DNA of 6,103 nucleotides. Source: Candidatus Coatesiibacteriota bacterium (GTDB taxonomy: Bacteria > RBG-13-66-14). A program made the translations under genes and the position numbers. The notes under the pieces were generated by a model. It worked only from the letters and a program-made list of their open reading frames with translations. It made no database searches and was not told the origin of the DNA. Of this stretch, positions 1 through 4,543 are shown one piece after another; position 1 is the first letter of the stretch, and the number at the start of each line of letters is the position of its first letter. The DNA lies in assembly GCA_030631385.1 (NCBI GenBank), contig DAOVLG010000122.1, positions 1-6,103 of the forward strand, read 5' to 3'.

Positions 1-256
1 ACGGCTCGACCCCGTCCACGACCAGCCTCCCCGTGTCCGGTTTAACGGCGCCGCAGAGAAGCAGTAGCAGACACGTCTTCCCGGCGCCGGGTCCGCCGGT
101 GACCAGGACGAGCCCCCGGCGGGGCAGCTCCAGGTCGAGGCCCCAGAACACCTCGACCCGTTTCCGGCGGACGAAGGGCCCGCCGAGGCCGATCGGACGG
201 CTCAGGAAAACGCCGTCGAGCTCGATGAAGGCGGAGCTGGCGTTGGGTTGGGGCAT
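1..256 (-). CDS. ABC transporter ATP-binding protein, N-terminal part (gene runs off left edge)
   Basis: Reading the minus strand from the ATG at 256 gives 85 codons without a stop before the window ends. The protein begins MPQPNASSAF, has a beta-strand lead (FIELDGVF, about residues 10-17), and then VFWGLDLELPRRG, the usual run-up to the nucleotide site. A clear Walker A motif, GGPGAGKT, lies at residues 54-61 and is followed by the leucine-rich helix and a 'KPDTGRLVVDG' stretch at 72-82. This is the standard start of an ABC ATPase, which hydrolyses ATP on the cytoplasmic face to drive transport. The Q-loop, signature and Walker B lie outside the window, so the substrate cannot be named. The ATG is the only start codon after an in-frame TAG about 30 bases upstream. 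No Shine-Dalgarno sequence precedes it (the upstream bases are TTTTCTCCTC), so a short-leader or leaderless message is possible. About 20 residues (18-37, GGPFVRRKR at 25-33) separate the first strand from VFWGLDLEL, a little longer than usual. Confidence 0.85.
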   Translation of the reverse strand, partial: MPQPNASSAFIELDGVFLSRPIGLGGPFVRRKRVEVFWGLDLELPRRGLVLVTGGPGAGKTCLLLLLCGAVKPDTGRLVVDGVEP

Positions 257-334
257 GAGGAGAAAATGTGCGTCTGGTTGATTCTACCAAATCGCCGGTG
301 AGGGCGAGGGGTGTAAAACAGGCGACCGTGGACT

Positions 335-363
335 CATCACCCCTACGGGTGGGATTCGTGATG
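335..363. repeat. Imperfect hairpin upstream of the ABC gene
   Basis: Outer arms CATCAC (335-340) and GTGATG (358-363) enclose an inner pairing CACCC (338-342) with GGGTG (347-351); the two share bases and are partly alternative. On the minus strand the centre reads CCCGTAGGGG, which echoes the GTAGGG lead of the other repeats in this window. No gene is seen in 257-721; this is the first of several hairpins that fill it. Confidence 0.45.
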
Positions 364-370
364 TTCTGAC

Positions 371-448
371 GTAGGGGCGGACCTTTAGGTCCGCACGTTT
401 ATTATAAGGTAGCCCTCACCCCCGGCCCCTCTCCCACTGGGAGAGGGG
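371..448 (+). repeat. Composite hairpin repeat, diverged third copy
   Basis: The element starts GTAGGGGCGGACC and contains a perfect palindrome at 377-394 (arms GCGGACCT and AGGTCCGC around TT). An AT-rich linker and a 17-base block, TAAGGTAGCCCTCACCC (405-421), follow. It ends in a second hairpin at 426-448 (arms CCCCTCTCCC and GGGAGAGGGG around ACT). The 17-base block is identical to bases 618-634 of the element at 581-678, and the order of parts is the same, so this is a relative whose first palindrome has different arms. It lies upstream of the ABC gene rather than after a gene. The CCCTCACC...CTCTCCC...GGGAGAGG tail resembles a short repeat seen between genes in many bacterial genomes. 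Confidence 0.75.
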
Positions 449-532
449 GGTGCCCCCGACGACGGTTTAACGAGGGACAGCACAAATGCAGGGCGGTGGC
501 ATCGGTAAAACGTTGACAAAAAGGCAAAGAAA

Positions 533-579
533 AAGACAAGGGGTTTCAACCCCTTGTTTTCTTGCAAGGGGCTTGTCTT
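533..579 (+). repeat. Structure with two mutually exclusive hairpins
   Basis: One fold is a perfect 10-bp stem, ACAAGGGGTT (536-545) with AACCCCTTGT (548-557), followed by TTT. The other is an outer stem AAGACAAG (533-540) with CTTGTCTT (572-579), enclosing an inner stem CCCCTTG (550-556) with CAAGGGG (565-571). The two folds use the same bases and cannot coexist. The A-rich run before the first stem and the T-run after it resemble a bidirectional terminator. No plus-strand gene lies upstream and no convincing plus-strand promoter is seen: the TTGACA at 514-519 has no -10 at the right distance. It may simply be part of the repeat cluster. Confidence 0.6.
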
Positions 580-580
580 C

Positions 581-678
581 TGTAGGGCGGGGATTTTAAT
601 CCCCGCCGTTTTTTTTCTAAGGTAGCCCTCACCCTAACCCGTGAGCGAATGCTCCTCCCACAGGGAGAGGGAAGTCGC
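581..678 (+). repeat. Inverted-repeat element, copy A (pairs with 4347-4446)
   Basis: Order of parts on the plus strand: TGTAG, a perfect palindrome (586-607, arms GGCGGGGATT and AATCCCCGCC around TT), G, eight Ts (609-616), the block TAAGGTAGCCCTCACCC (618-634), then an imperfect long hairpin from about 645 to 678 whose ends are GCGA and TCGC. The reverse complement of 4347-4446 matches it with two substitutions and two one-base gaps. Copy A ends 43 bases beyond the stop codon of the minus-strand barrel gene. In the sense of that gene's mRNA, the long hairpin comes first and the GC-rich palindrome second. Confidence 0.9.
586..616 (+). terminator. Terminator-like hairpin plus T8 inside repeat copy A
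   Basis: A 10-bp GC-rich stem (GGCGGGGATT with AATCCCCGCC) is followed one base later by eight Ts, the layout of a Rho-independent terminator for plus-strand transcripts. No plus-strand gene lies upstream. If active it would block antisense transcription from entering the barrel gene from its 3' end. On the minus strand the hairpin is not followed by Ts, so it would not end the barrel mRNA in the classical way. Confidence 0.55.
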
Positions 679-721
679 GGCAGTCCTCATCCCCGCCCGT
701 CACCGAACCGTATTGCCGGGC

Positions 722-2332
722 CTAGATCCGGCTCTCCAGGGTTATCTTCAAGCCGTCGAAGGGCAGCTCCACCCGGCACACGCCGCCGGAGCACACCAGA
801 CCGCCGCGCTGGTTGCCGTAGTAGAGGGTCAGGTCGTGGTCGGGGCCCAGATGAACGGTGATCTCACCCGAGAGCCAGTACTCCCGGGTCTCGTTAATCC
901 TCGGGTCGCCCAGGGCGTACTGCGCCGAAAGGGTGGCCGAGAAGTACTCCGGCCAGTTGTAGGTCACCGAGCCCTGGGGATTCTCCTCGATGAGCTCGGT
1001 CTCCTCGAAGGTTCCCTGGACCTCGTGGGTGTTGATCATCTCGTAGCGGAGGTGCACCGCCAGGGAATGGCCGGTGGTGAAGGTGTAGGAGACCTCCAGG
1101 TCGGGCCATACCTCGGTGCGCTCGTAGAGGTAGTAGCTGTCATCCCCCTGGTTGCCGATCTCGTAGCTCTCGTTGTGGAGCCATCCGCCGCCGACCAGGT
1201 GCCAGGGCCAGGCGTCCCAGCGGACCTCTCCGCCGTACTCGGGGCGCCGGCGCACCTTCCGTGAATCCCACGCATCGCAGTAGCCGCCGGTGACCGACAG
1301 CCCGACGAGGGGGGAGACGGTCAGGCGGGCGAGGTAGCCCTCCTCGTCCACGCCGGCGTAGAAGGCCTCCAGCGGCTTGGCGGAGAAGCTCACCTCCGGG
1401 GGGGAGTTCCACTGGTTGTAGAAGTGATCGTAGCTCTTGTACTCCAAGAGGAGGGAGTTGCGGCCCAGGTAGCCCACCGCCGAGGCGTAGATCGCCTCGC
1501 CGGAGTAGGGCTCGAAGTCGAGTCCGGTGAACTCGTAGCCGTCGCTCCGGGCGTACTCGGCGTAGAAGTCGGCGTAGTCCGTCAAGACGGAGATGTGGAC
1601 CGCGGGCATGAACAGCCGTTTCTTTATCGGGTCGCCGAAGAAGGGGTCGTTGGTCAGGTGCTGGTCCATGGCGACGATGCCTCCGCCGATCTCGATCCAG
1701 GGCAGGAAGGGGTTCACGGCGAGCTCGAAACCGCGCACGTCGTCGGTCCGGTTGGTCAGCGGATCGTACTCGTAGGTCCCCTGACCGGCCAGGGCCGTGG
1801 CCGAAACCCAGCCCAGGTCCAGGCGGCCGTAGAAACCCTGGATGAAGTTGTCCACGTCACAGAAGATGGGATCGTCGTAGAGGTGCAGCGTCAGACCCCG
1901 GCCGAAGGTCGAATAGATGGTGCCGTAGTAGCCCTCGGTCCCCTCGCCCCGGTAGCCCACGTACCACTTGAAGAGGTCGGCCTCGTAGACCCGCTCGCCG
2001 GCCACGTTGTCGTAGCGCGGCTGCCAGAAGCGCAGCGTACCGCCCAGGTAGAGGTTGCCGACGCCGATGGTGGCGGTCAGATCGTCCTCGAAGGTCTGCA
2101 GGCCGTAGATCTTCTCCGTGCGGCCGTTGACATAGGCGTACTCGTACATCCTGTACACGGCGGTGTTGGTCACCTGGATCGAGACGCCGGGGTCGGAGTC
2201 CAGACCGATGATCCCCACCACGGGGTACTCCTCGTAGGGCTCCTCATCGGCGGGCTCGTCGCCCTCCTCCGGCTCCTGGGCCAGGGTGGGGACGAGAAGG
2301 GCAAGGATCGAGAGGATGGCCAGGGTACGCAC
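722..2332 (-). CDS. Outer-membrane beta-barrel protein, DUF6029-like (536 aa)
   Basis: The product starts with a signal peptide: MRTLAILSILALLVP, then a likely signal peptidase I cut after TLA near residue 18. An acidic, proline-rich segment (QEPEEGDEPADEEP) follows. The rest is rich in alternating aromatic and polar residues with many Tyr, Trp and Gly, typical of outer-membrane strands. The stretch FGRGLTLHLYDD (about 143-154) followed by VDNFIQG recalls the FGxGL...DN core of DUF6029 proteins from Bacteroidetes, and the length fits that family. This match is from memory. A porin or other barrel is the safer statement. There are four cysteines, including a CSGGVC pair near the C-terminus. 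The start is the GTG at 2332, because AGGAGG lies 8 bases before it; a GTG at 2338 would be only 2 bases from that site and would add two residues. It follows the thioredoxin gene on the same strand after about 97 bases, so co-transcription is likely. Confidence 0.8.
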   Translation of the reverse strand: MRTLAILSILALLVPTLAQEPEEGDEPADEEPYEEYPVVGIIGLDSDPGVSIQVTNTAVYRMYEYAYVNGRTEKIYGLQTFEDDLTATIGVGNLYLGGTLRFWQPRYDNVAGERVYEADLFKWYVGYRGEGTEGYYGTIYSTFGRGLTLHLYDDPIFCDVDNFIQGFYGRLDLGWVSATALAGQGTYEYDPLTNRTDDVRGFELAVNPFLPWIEIGGGIVAMDQHLTNDPFFGDPIKKRLFMPAVHISVLTDYADFYAEYARSDGYEFTGLDFEPYSGEAIYASAVGYLGRNSLLLEYKSYDHFYNQWNSPPEVSFSAKPLEAFYAGVDEEGYLARLTVSPLVGLSVTGGYCDAWDSRKVRRRPEYGGEVRWDAWPWHLVGGGWLHNESYEIGNQGDDSYYLYERTEVWPDLEVSYTFTTGHSLAVHLRYEMINTHEVQGTFEETELIEENPQGSVTYNWPEYFSATLSAQYALGDPRINETREYWLSGEITVHLGPDHDLTLYYGNQRGGLVCSGGVCRVELPFDGLKITLESRI

Positions 2333-2340
2333 GGTCACCG

Positions 2341-2346
2341 CCTCCT
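2341..2346 (-). promoter_or_regulatory. Ribosome binding site deciding the barrel gene start
   Basis: The minus strand reads AGGAGG here. Spacing is 8 bases to the GTG at 2332 and 2 bases to the GTG at 2338, which favours the downstream start. Confidence 0.75.
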
Positions 2347-2375
2347 GTTATTCGGGTGAATAAACGGACGGGTAA

Positions 2376-2404
2376 GAAAAACGACCGGTCGCGGACGCGG
2401 CCGG
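2376..2404 (-). terminator. Possible terminator or attenuator between thioredoxin and barrel genes
   Basis: On the minus strand, arms CCGG-C-CGC and GCG-A-CCGG (2404-2385, one mismatch) form a short GC-rich hairpin, followed by TCG and five Ts. It lies 26 bases past the thioredoxin stop. It could reduce transcription into the barrel gene or mark the 3' end of a shorter mRNA. The stem is broken by a mismatch, so this is a weak call. Confidence 0.35.
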
Positions 2405-2429
2405 CGCGGTTCTACGGGCGAAACGCGGC

Positions 2430-2936
2430 CTACTCCAGCCCCAGGGCCTCGCGGATCGCGGTTTCTACCTTCTCCTCGTCGCCGGGCTGTATGCGGCGGA
2501 AGGTCTGGTAGATGTTGCCGTCGTAGTCTATGACGACGATGAAGGGGATGCCGGCGTCGGCGCCCTGGTAGGCGGTGAGCGCCGCGGCGTTCTTGTCCAG
2601 CACGATGGTGTAACTGACGCCGATTTCCCGCGCCTTGGCCTTTACCGCGGAAACGTTGCGGGGCAGGTCCTCGGAGATGCCGATCACCTTCAGCCCGTCG
2701 CCCTTGTACTCCCGCCACATCTCTTCCATGTGCGGCATTACGACCAGGCATGGGGCGCAGCCCACGGCCCAGAAGTCGAGGACGACCACCTTCTCGCCGA
2801 TGTAGGTGGAGAGCTTTACCGCGTTTCCGTTCACGTCGTCGAGCATAAACAGCGGGGCCTTGCGCAGGGCCGCGGCCCCGGCCGTCCCGGCGAGGCCGAG
2901 GAGGAGAACGAGGGTGAGGACAAATAATCTGCGCAT
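2430..2936 (-). CDS. TlpA/ResA-like periplasmic thioredoxin (168 aa)
   Basis: This is a thiol-disulfide oxidoreductase-like protein sent out of the cytoplasm. An N-terminal signal sequence (MRRLFVLTLVLLLGLAGTAG) has a probable cut after AGA (residue 21), though it could stay as an anchor. The thioredoxin fold follows: KAPLFMLDDVNGNAV (26-40), the strand VVVLDFWAVGC, the active site CAPC (Cys60 and Cys63), the helix with MPHMEEMW, and the cis-proline loop GIPFIVVID with Pro131. The CxPC centre and the DVNG...KLSTYIG lead are typical of the TlpA/ResA/AhpC-TSA group, which reduces or exchanges disulfides in the periplasm. The start is the ATG at 2936: it has GGGAGA 6 bases upstream, and a longer reading from TTG at 3014 would begin inside the -35 box of the promoter at 2986-3014. 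It is first in a likely two-gene unit with the barrel gene. Confidence 0.88.
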   Translation of the reverse strand: MRRLFVLTLVLLLGLAGTAGAAALRKAPLFMLDDVNGNAVKLSTYIGEKVVVLDFWAVGCAPCLVVMPHMEEMWREYKGDGLKVIGISEDLPRNVSAVKAKAREIGVSYTIVLDKNAAALTAYQGADAGIPFIVVIDYDGNIYQTFRRIQPGDEEKVETAIREALGLE

Positions 2937-2942
2937 CGTCAA

Positions 2943-2948
2943 TCTCCC
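2943..2948 (-). promoter_or_regulatory. Ribosome binding site of the thioredoxin gene
   Basis: The minus strand reads GGGAGA, 6 bases before the ATG at 2936. It supports the short start over the TTG at 3014. Confidence 0.75.
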
Positions 2949-2967
2949 GGTAAGCTGGCGCAAGCCT

Positions 2968-2977
2968 TTCACGTGAA
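2968..2977. promoter_or_regulatory. Palindrome at the expected transcription start of the thioredoxin promoter
   Basis: TTCACGTGAA is a perfect 10-base palindrome just downstream of the expected +1 (near 2979) of the minus-strand promoter at 2986-3014. This is a common position for a repressor site. No regulator is known from this window. Confidence 0.4.
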
Positions 2978-2985
2978 TTTGGTAA

Positions 2986-3014
2986 ATAATAGCCGCTTTA
3001 AGCGGTTTTTTCAA
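2986..3014 (-). promoter_or_regulatory. Sigma70-like promoter, proximal, for thioredoxin-barrel unit
   Basis: On the minus strand: -35 TTGAAA (3014-3009), a 17-base spacer, -10 TATTAT (2991-2986). Each box matches consensus at five of six bases and the spacing is ideal. The expected start near 2979 gives a leader of about 43 bases before the ATG at 2936. The spacer holds a perfect 13-base palindrome (2993-3005, arms CCGCTT and AAGCGG), which on the plus strand is followed by six Ts. Confidence 0.75.
2993..3005. promoter_or_regulatory. Palindrome inside the promoter spacer (candidate operator)
   Basis: CCGCTT and AAGCGG flank a single central base, exactly between the -35 and -10 of the proximal promoter. 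A protein bound here would block RNA polymerase. On the plus strand it also looks like a small terminator (stem plus TTTTTT), although no plus-strand gene feeds into it. Confidence 0.45.
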
Positions 3015-3028
3015 ACGAACGGAAAATC

Positions 3029-3057
3029 ATTATCGGCGAAACCGGGGGCCTTGTCAA
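3029..3057 (-). promoter_or_regulatory. Sigma70-like promoter, distal, for thioredoxin-barrel unit
   Basis: On the minus strand: -35 TTGACA (3057-3052, perfect), a 17-base spacer, -10 GATAAT (3034-3029, five of six). It lies 43 bases upstream of the proximal promoter, so the unit probably has two tandem starts. A transcript from here would carry the proximal promoter's palindromes in its leader. Confidence 0.7.
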
Positions 3058-3061
3058 CTCC

Positions 3062-3072
3062 GGCGGGCCGCC
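3062..3072. promoter_or_regulatory. Palindrome between the divergent -35 boxes
   Basis: GGCGGGCCGCC is a perfect palindrome around a central G. It fills most of the 15 bases between the -35 of the distal minus promoter and the -35 of the plus promoter. One regulator bound here could act on both directions. A GC-rich palindrome of this length can also arise by chance. Confidence 0.35.
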
Positions 3073-3101
3073 TTGACATGCCCGACACCGGCTACTAGGA
3101 T
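3073..3101 (+). promoter_or_regulatory. Sigma70-like promoter of the first glycosyltransferase
   Basis: A perfect -35 TTGACA (3073-3078) is followed after 17 bases by TAGGAT (3096-3101, four of six). The expected start near 3108 gives a leader of about 32 bases before the ATG at 3140. Confidence 0.65.
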
Positions 3102-3139
3102 AATTCCCCGTTCAACCTCACTCAGGACCTCATTGAAAC

Positions 3140-4321
3140 ATGGGCCGTCCGCGGCGTACCGCCATATTCTTCGTGCCATACACCGTCATCGGCGGCAGCC
3201 ACCACAGCCTCCTGGGCTTCATCGAGGGGCTGGGACCCGGCTGGCGCCCCATCGTCGTCTACACCGAACACACCCCGGCCTTCAACGAGCTTTACGGGGG
3301 CCGGGGCGTTGAATGCGTGCAACTCGACACACCGGGGATACTCCACGCGGATAAGCTGTGGAGCCCCTTCAGCCTCGTGCGTGACGTCATCCGCACCATT
3401 TGGGGACTGCGCAGTCTCGTTAAAAAGGAAAAGGCCGCCCTCATCTACGGCGAATCCTTCAACGGACGGCTGTTGGCCGGGCTCGCGGTCACGGGGCTGC
3501 CGACCGTGGCGATGGGCTACATCCGCAAGTGCCGCGATCTGGGCCTCGTGGATCGCCTGGCGTACGCCCTCTCGGACGCCTACGTGGTCATCTCCGATAC
3601 GGTCCTGGGGGCGGCGGTGCCCTGGGCGACCCGGCAGCCGCAGAAGCTGTTCAAGATCTACAACGGCGTCTGGTTGGACCGTTTCCAACCCGGTCCCGGC
3701 GACGCCGAGCTGAAAAAACGGCTCGGAATCGAAGGCCATCCGACGATCGGTTACTTCGGCCGCTTCGCCCCCTTCAAGTGCGCCGACGTGCTGCTCGAAT
3801 CCCTGGCGCTCCTTAAAAAACGGGGGCACACCGACGTCAGGCTCCTGTTGGTCGGGACGCCCCAGGAGCGGGTCTACCCCGGCTTCGCCGCCGAAATGGA
3901 CGCCATCATCGAGCGGGAGGGGCTCCACGGGGCCGTGGTGCGCACCGGATACGTCACCGACGTGCGACCCTACATCCGGGCGGTGGACATCGTCGCCGTG
4001 CCGAGCGATCTGGAGCCCTTCGGCCGGGCGGTGATCGAGGCCATGGCCCTCGAGAGGCCGGTGGTGGGCGGAAATAACGGGGGGATCGCCGAGATCGCCA
4101 CCGACGGCGAGGACGCGCTTTTGGTGGAACCCCGGAACGCCGAAGCCCTGGCCGACGCCCTCGAAAGACTGTTGACAGACCCCGTTCTGGCGCACAGGCT
4201 GGCCGAGGCGGGTCGCCGAACCGTGGAGCGCCGTTTCGACATGCGTCGTAATCAACGCACGCTCCGGGCACTGGTGAAACATCTCATCCGCCGCAAGGCG
4301 GGCGGCTTTTCGGCCTTCTAG
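3140..4321 (+). CDS. GT4-family glycosyltransferase (393 aa)
   Basis: A cytoplasmic GT-B glycosyltransferase that moves a sugar from a nucleotide donor to an unknown acceptor with retention of configuration, as known for family GT4. The N-terminal half has the glycine loop VIGGSHHSLLGF (16-27). The domain junction is IYNGVWLDRFQPG (173-185). The C-terminal half begins GYFGRFAPFK (204-213), where Arg208 and Lys213 would hold the donor phosphates, continues with LLLVGT (235-240) and VRTGYVTDVRPYIRAVDI, and ends with the E-x7-E motif EPFGRAVIE (Glu292 and Glu300) followed by GGNNGGIAEI. All core elements are present and length is normal for the family. The start ATG has only a weak AGGA 12 bases upstream. 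A repeat element follows 25 bases after the stop. It is divergent from the thioredoxin gene and shares its control region. Sugar and acceptor cannot be told; lipid or surface-glycan work is a guess. Confidence 0.88.
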   Translation: MGRPRRTAIFFVPYTVIGGSHHSLLGFIEGLGPGWRPIVVYTEHTPAFNELYGGRGVECVQLDTPGILHADKLWSPFSLVRDVIRTIWGLRSLVKKEKAALIYGESFNGRLLAGLAVTGLPTVAMGYIRKCRDLGLVDRLAYALSDAYVVISDTVLGAAVPWATRQPQKLFKIYNGVWLDRFQPGPGDAELKKRLGIEGHPTIGYFGRFAPFKCADVLLESLALLKKRGHTDVRLLLVGTPQERVYPGFAAEMDAIIEREGLHGAVVRTGYVTDVRPYIRAVDIVAVPSDLEPFGRAVIEAMALERPVVGGNNGGIAEIATDGEDALLVEPRNAEALADALERLLTDPVLAHRLAEAGRRTVERRFDMRRNQRTLRALVKHLIRRKAGGFSAF

Positions 4322-4346
4322 GGAGATGGCCAGGGTGAGGGTCGGT

Positions 4347-4446
4347 GCGACTTCCCTCTCCCCGTGGGAGGAGCAGTCGCTCACGGGATTGAGGGTGAGG
4401 GCTACCTTAGAAAAAAAACGGCGGGGATTAAAATCCCCGCCCTACA
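4347..4446 (-). repeat. Inverted-repeat element, copy B (pairs with 581-678)
   Basis: The reverse complement shows the same parts as copy A: TGTAG, the GGCGGGGATT/AATCCCCGCC palindrome (4420-4441), T8, TAAGGTAGCCCTCACCC, and the long hairpin with arms beginning GCGACT and ending AGTCGC (4347-4380). Against copy A it has two substitutions and two one-base gaps over about 100 columns. It begins 25 bases after the stop of the first glycosyltransferase. Read as that gene's mRNA, it presents the long hairpin first, then an A8 linker, then the GC-rich hairpin, as copy A does for the barrel gene. Confidence 0.9.
4411..4441 (-). terminator. Terminator-like hairpin plus T8 inside repeat copy B
   Basis: On the minus strand the 10-bp GC-rich stem (4441-4420) is followed by G and eight Ts (4418-4411). 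It would stop leftward transcripts before they run antisense into the first glycosyltransferase. No minus-strand gene lies to its right in the window, so a role in ending a real mRNA is not supported. Confidence 0.5.
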
Positions 4447-4483
4447 TTATCGCAATCCACCAGGCACGGCACGCCGTCCGGCT

Positions 4484-4513
4484 GTGACGCGCGGCCCCCT
4501 TTTTATTTATACT
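4484..4513 (+). promoter_or_regulatory. Possible promoter of the second glycosyltransferase
   Basis: GTGACG (4484-4489, four of six to TTGACA), an 18-base spacer, and TATACT (4508-4513, five of six) inside an AT-rich patch. The expected start near 4520 gives a leader of about 24 bases. It is the best candidate in the gap after repeat copy B but is weaker than the promoters at 2986-3101. Confidence 0.4.
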
Positions 4514-4543
4514 TGAACCCGCAGACCACCGACCGGCGGCCCC

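Noticed and set aside
514..542. Plus-strand promoter from TTGACA at 514-519
   Set aside because: No -10-like hexamer lies 16-18 bases downstream (the sequence there is ACAAGG), and no gene follows on that strand.
385..567. 60-codon open frame on the minus strand in the repeat cluster
   Set aside because: It is made of repeat sequence; the SPSGRGAGGEG stretch is the translation of the CCCTCACC/CTCTCCC hairpin and is not evidence of a gene.
371..678. CRISPR array from repeated palindromes
   Set aside because: Units are not evenly spaced, differ in sequence, and have no unique spacers of constant length.
641..1264. 207-codon open frame on the plus strand over the barrel gene
   Set aside because: It starts inside repeat copy A and is antisense to a barrel gene with signal peptide and ribosome site. 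It has no recognisable motif; long antisense frames are common in GC-rich DNA.
1424..2359. 311-codon open frame on the plus strand
   Set aside because: It is antisense to the barrel gene, rich in Val, Gly, Leu and His in the pattern of a shadow frame, and shows no domain.
2937..3014. Longer thioredoxin start at TTG 3014
   Set aside because: That TTG is the first part of the proximal -35 box, no ribosome site precedes it, and the added residues would come before an otherwise standard signal peptide.
3122..4384. 420-codon open frame on the minus strand
   Set aside because: It starts inside repeat copy B and is antisense to the first glycosyltransferase, whose motifs are complete. Composition is typical of a complement frame.
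581..4446. Composite transposon bounded by the inverted repeats
   Set aside because: There is no transposase or integrase inside. The repeats are hairpin-rich elements placed after genes and show no visible target-site duplication (bases outside the two ends differ).
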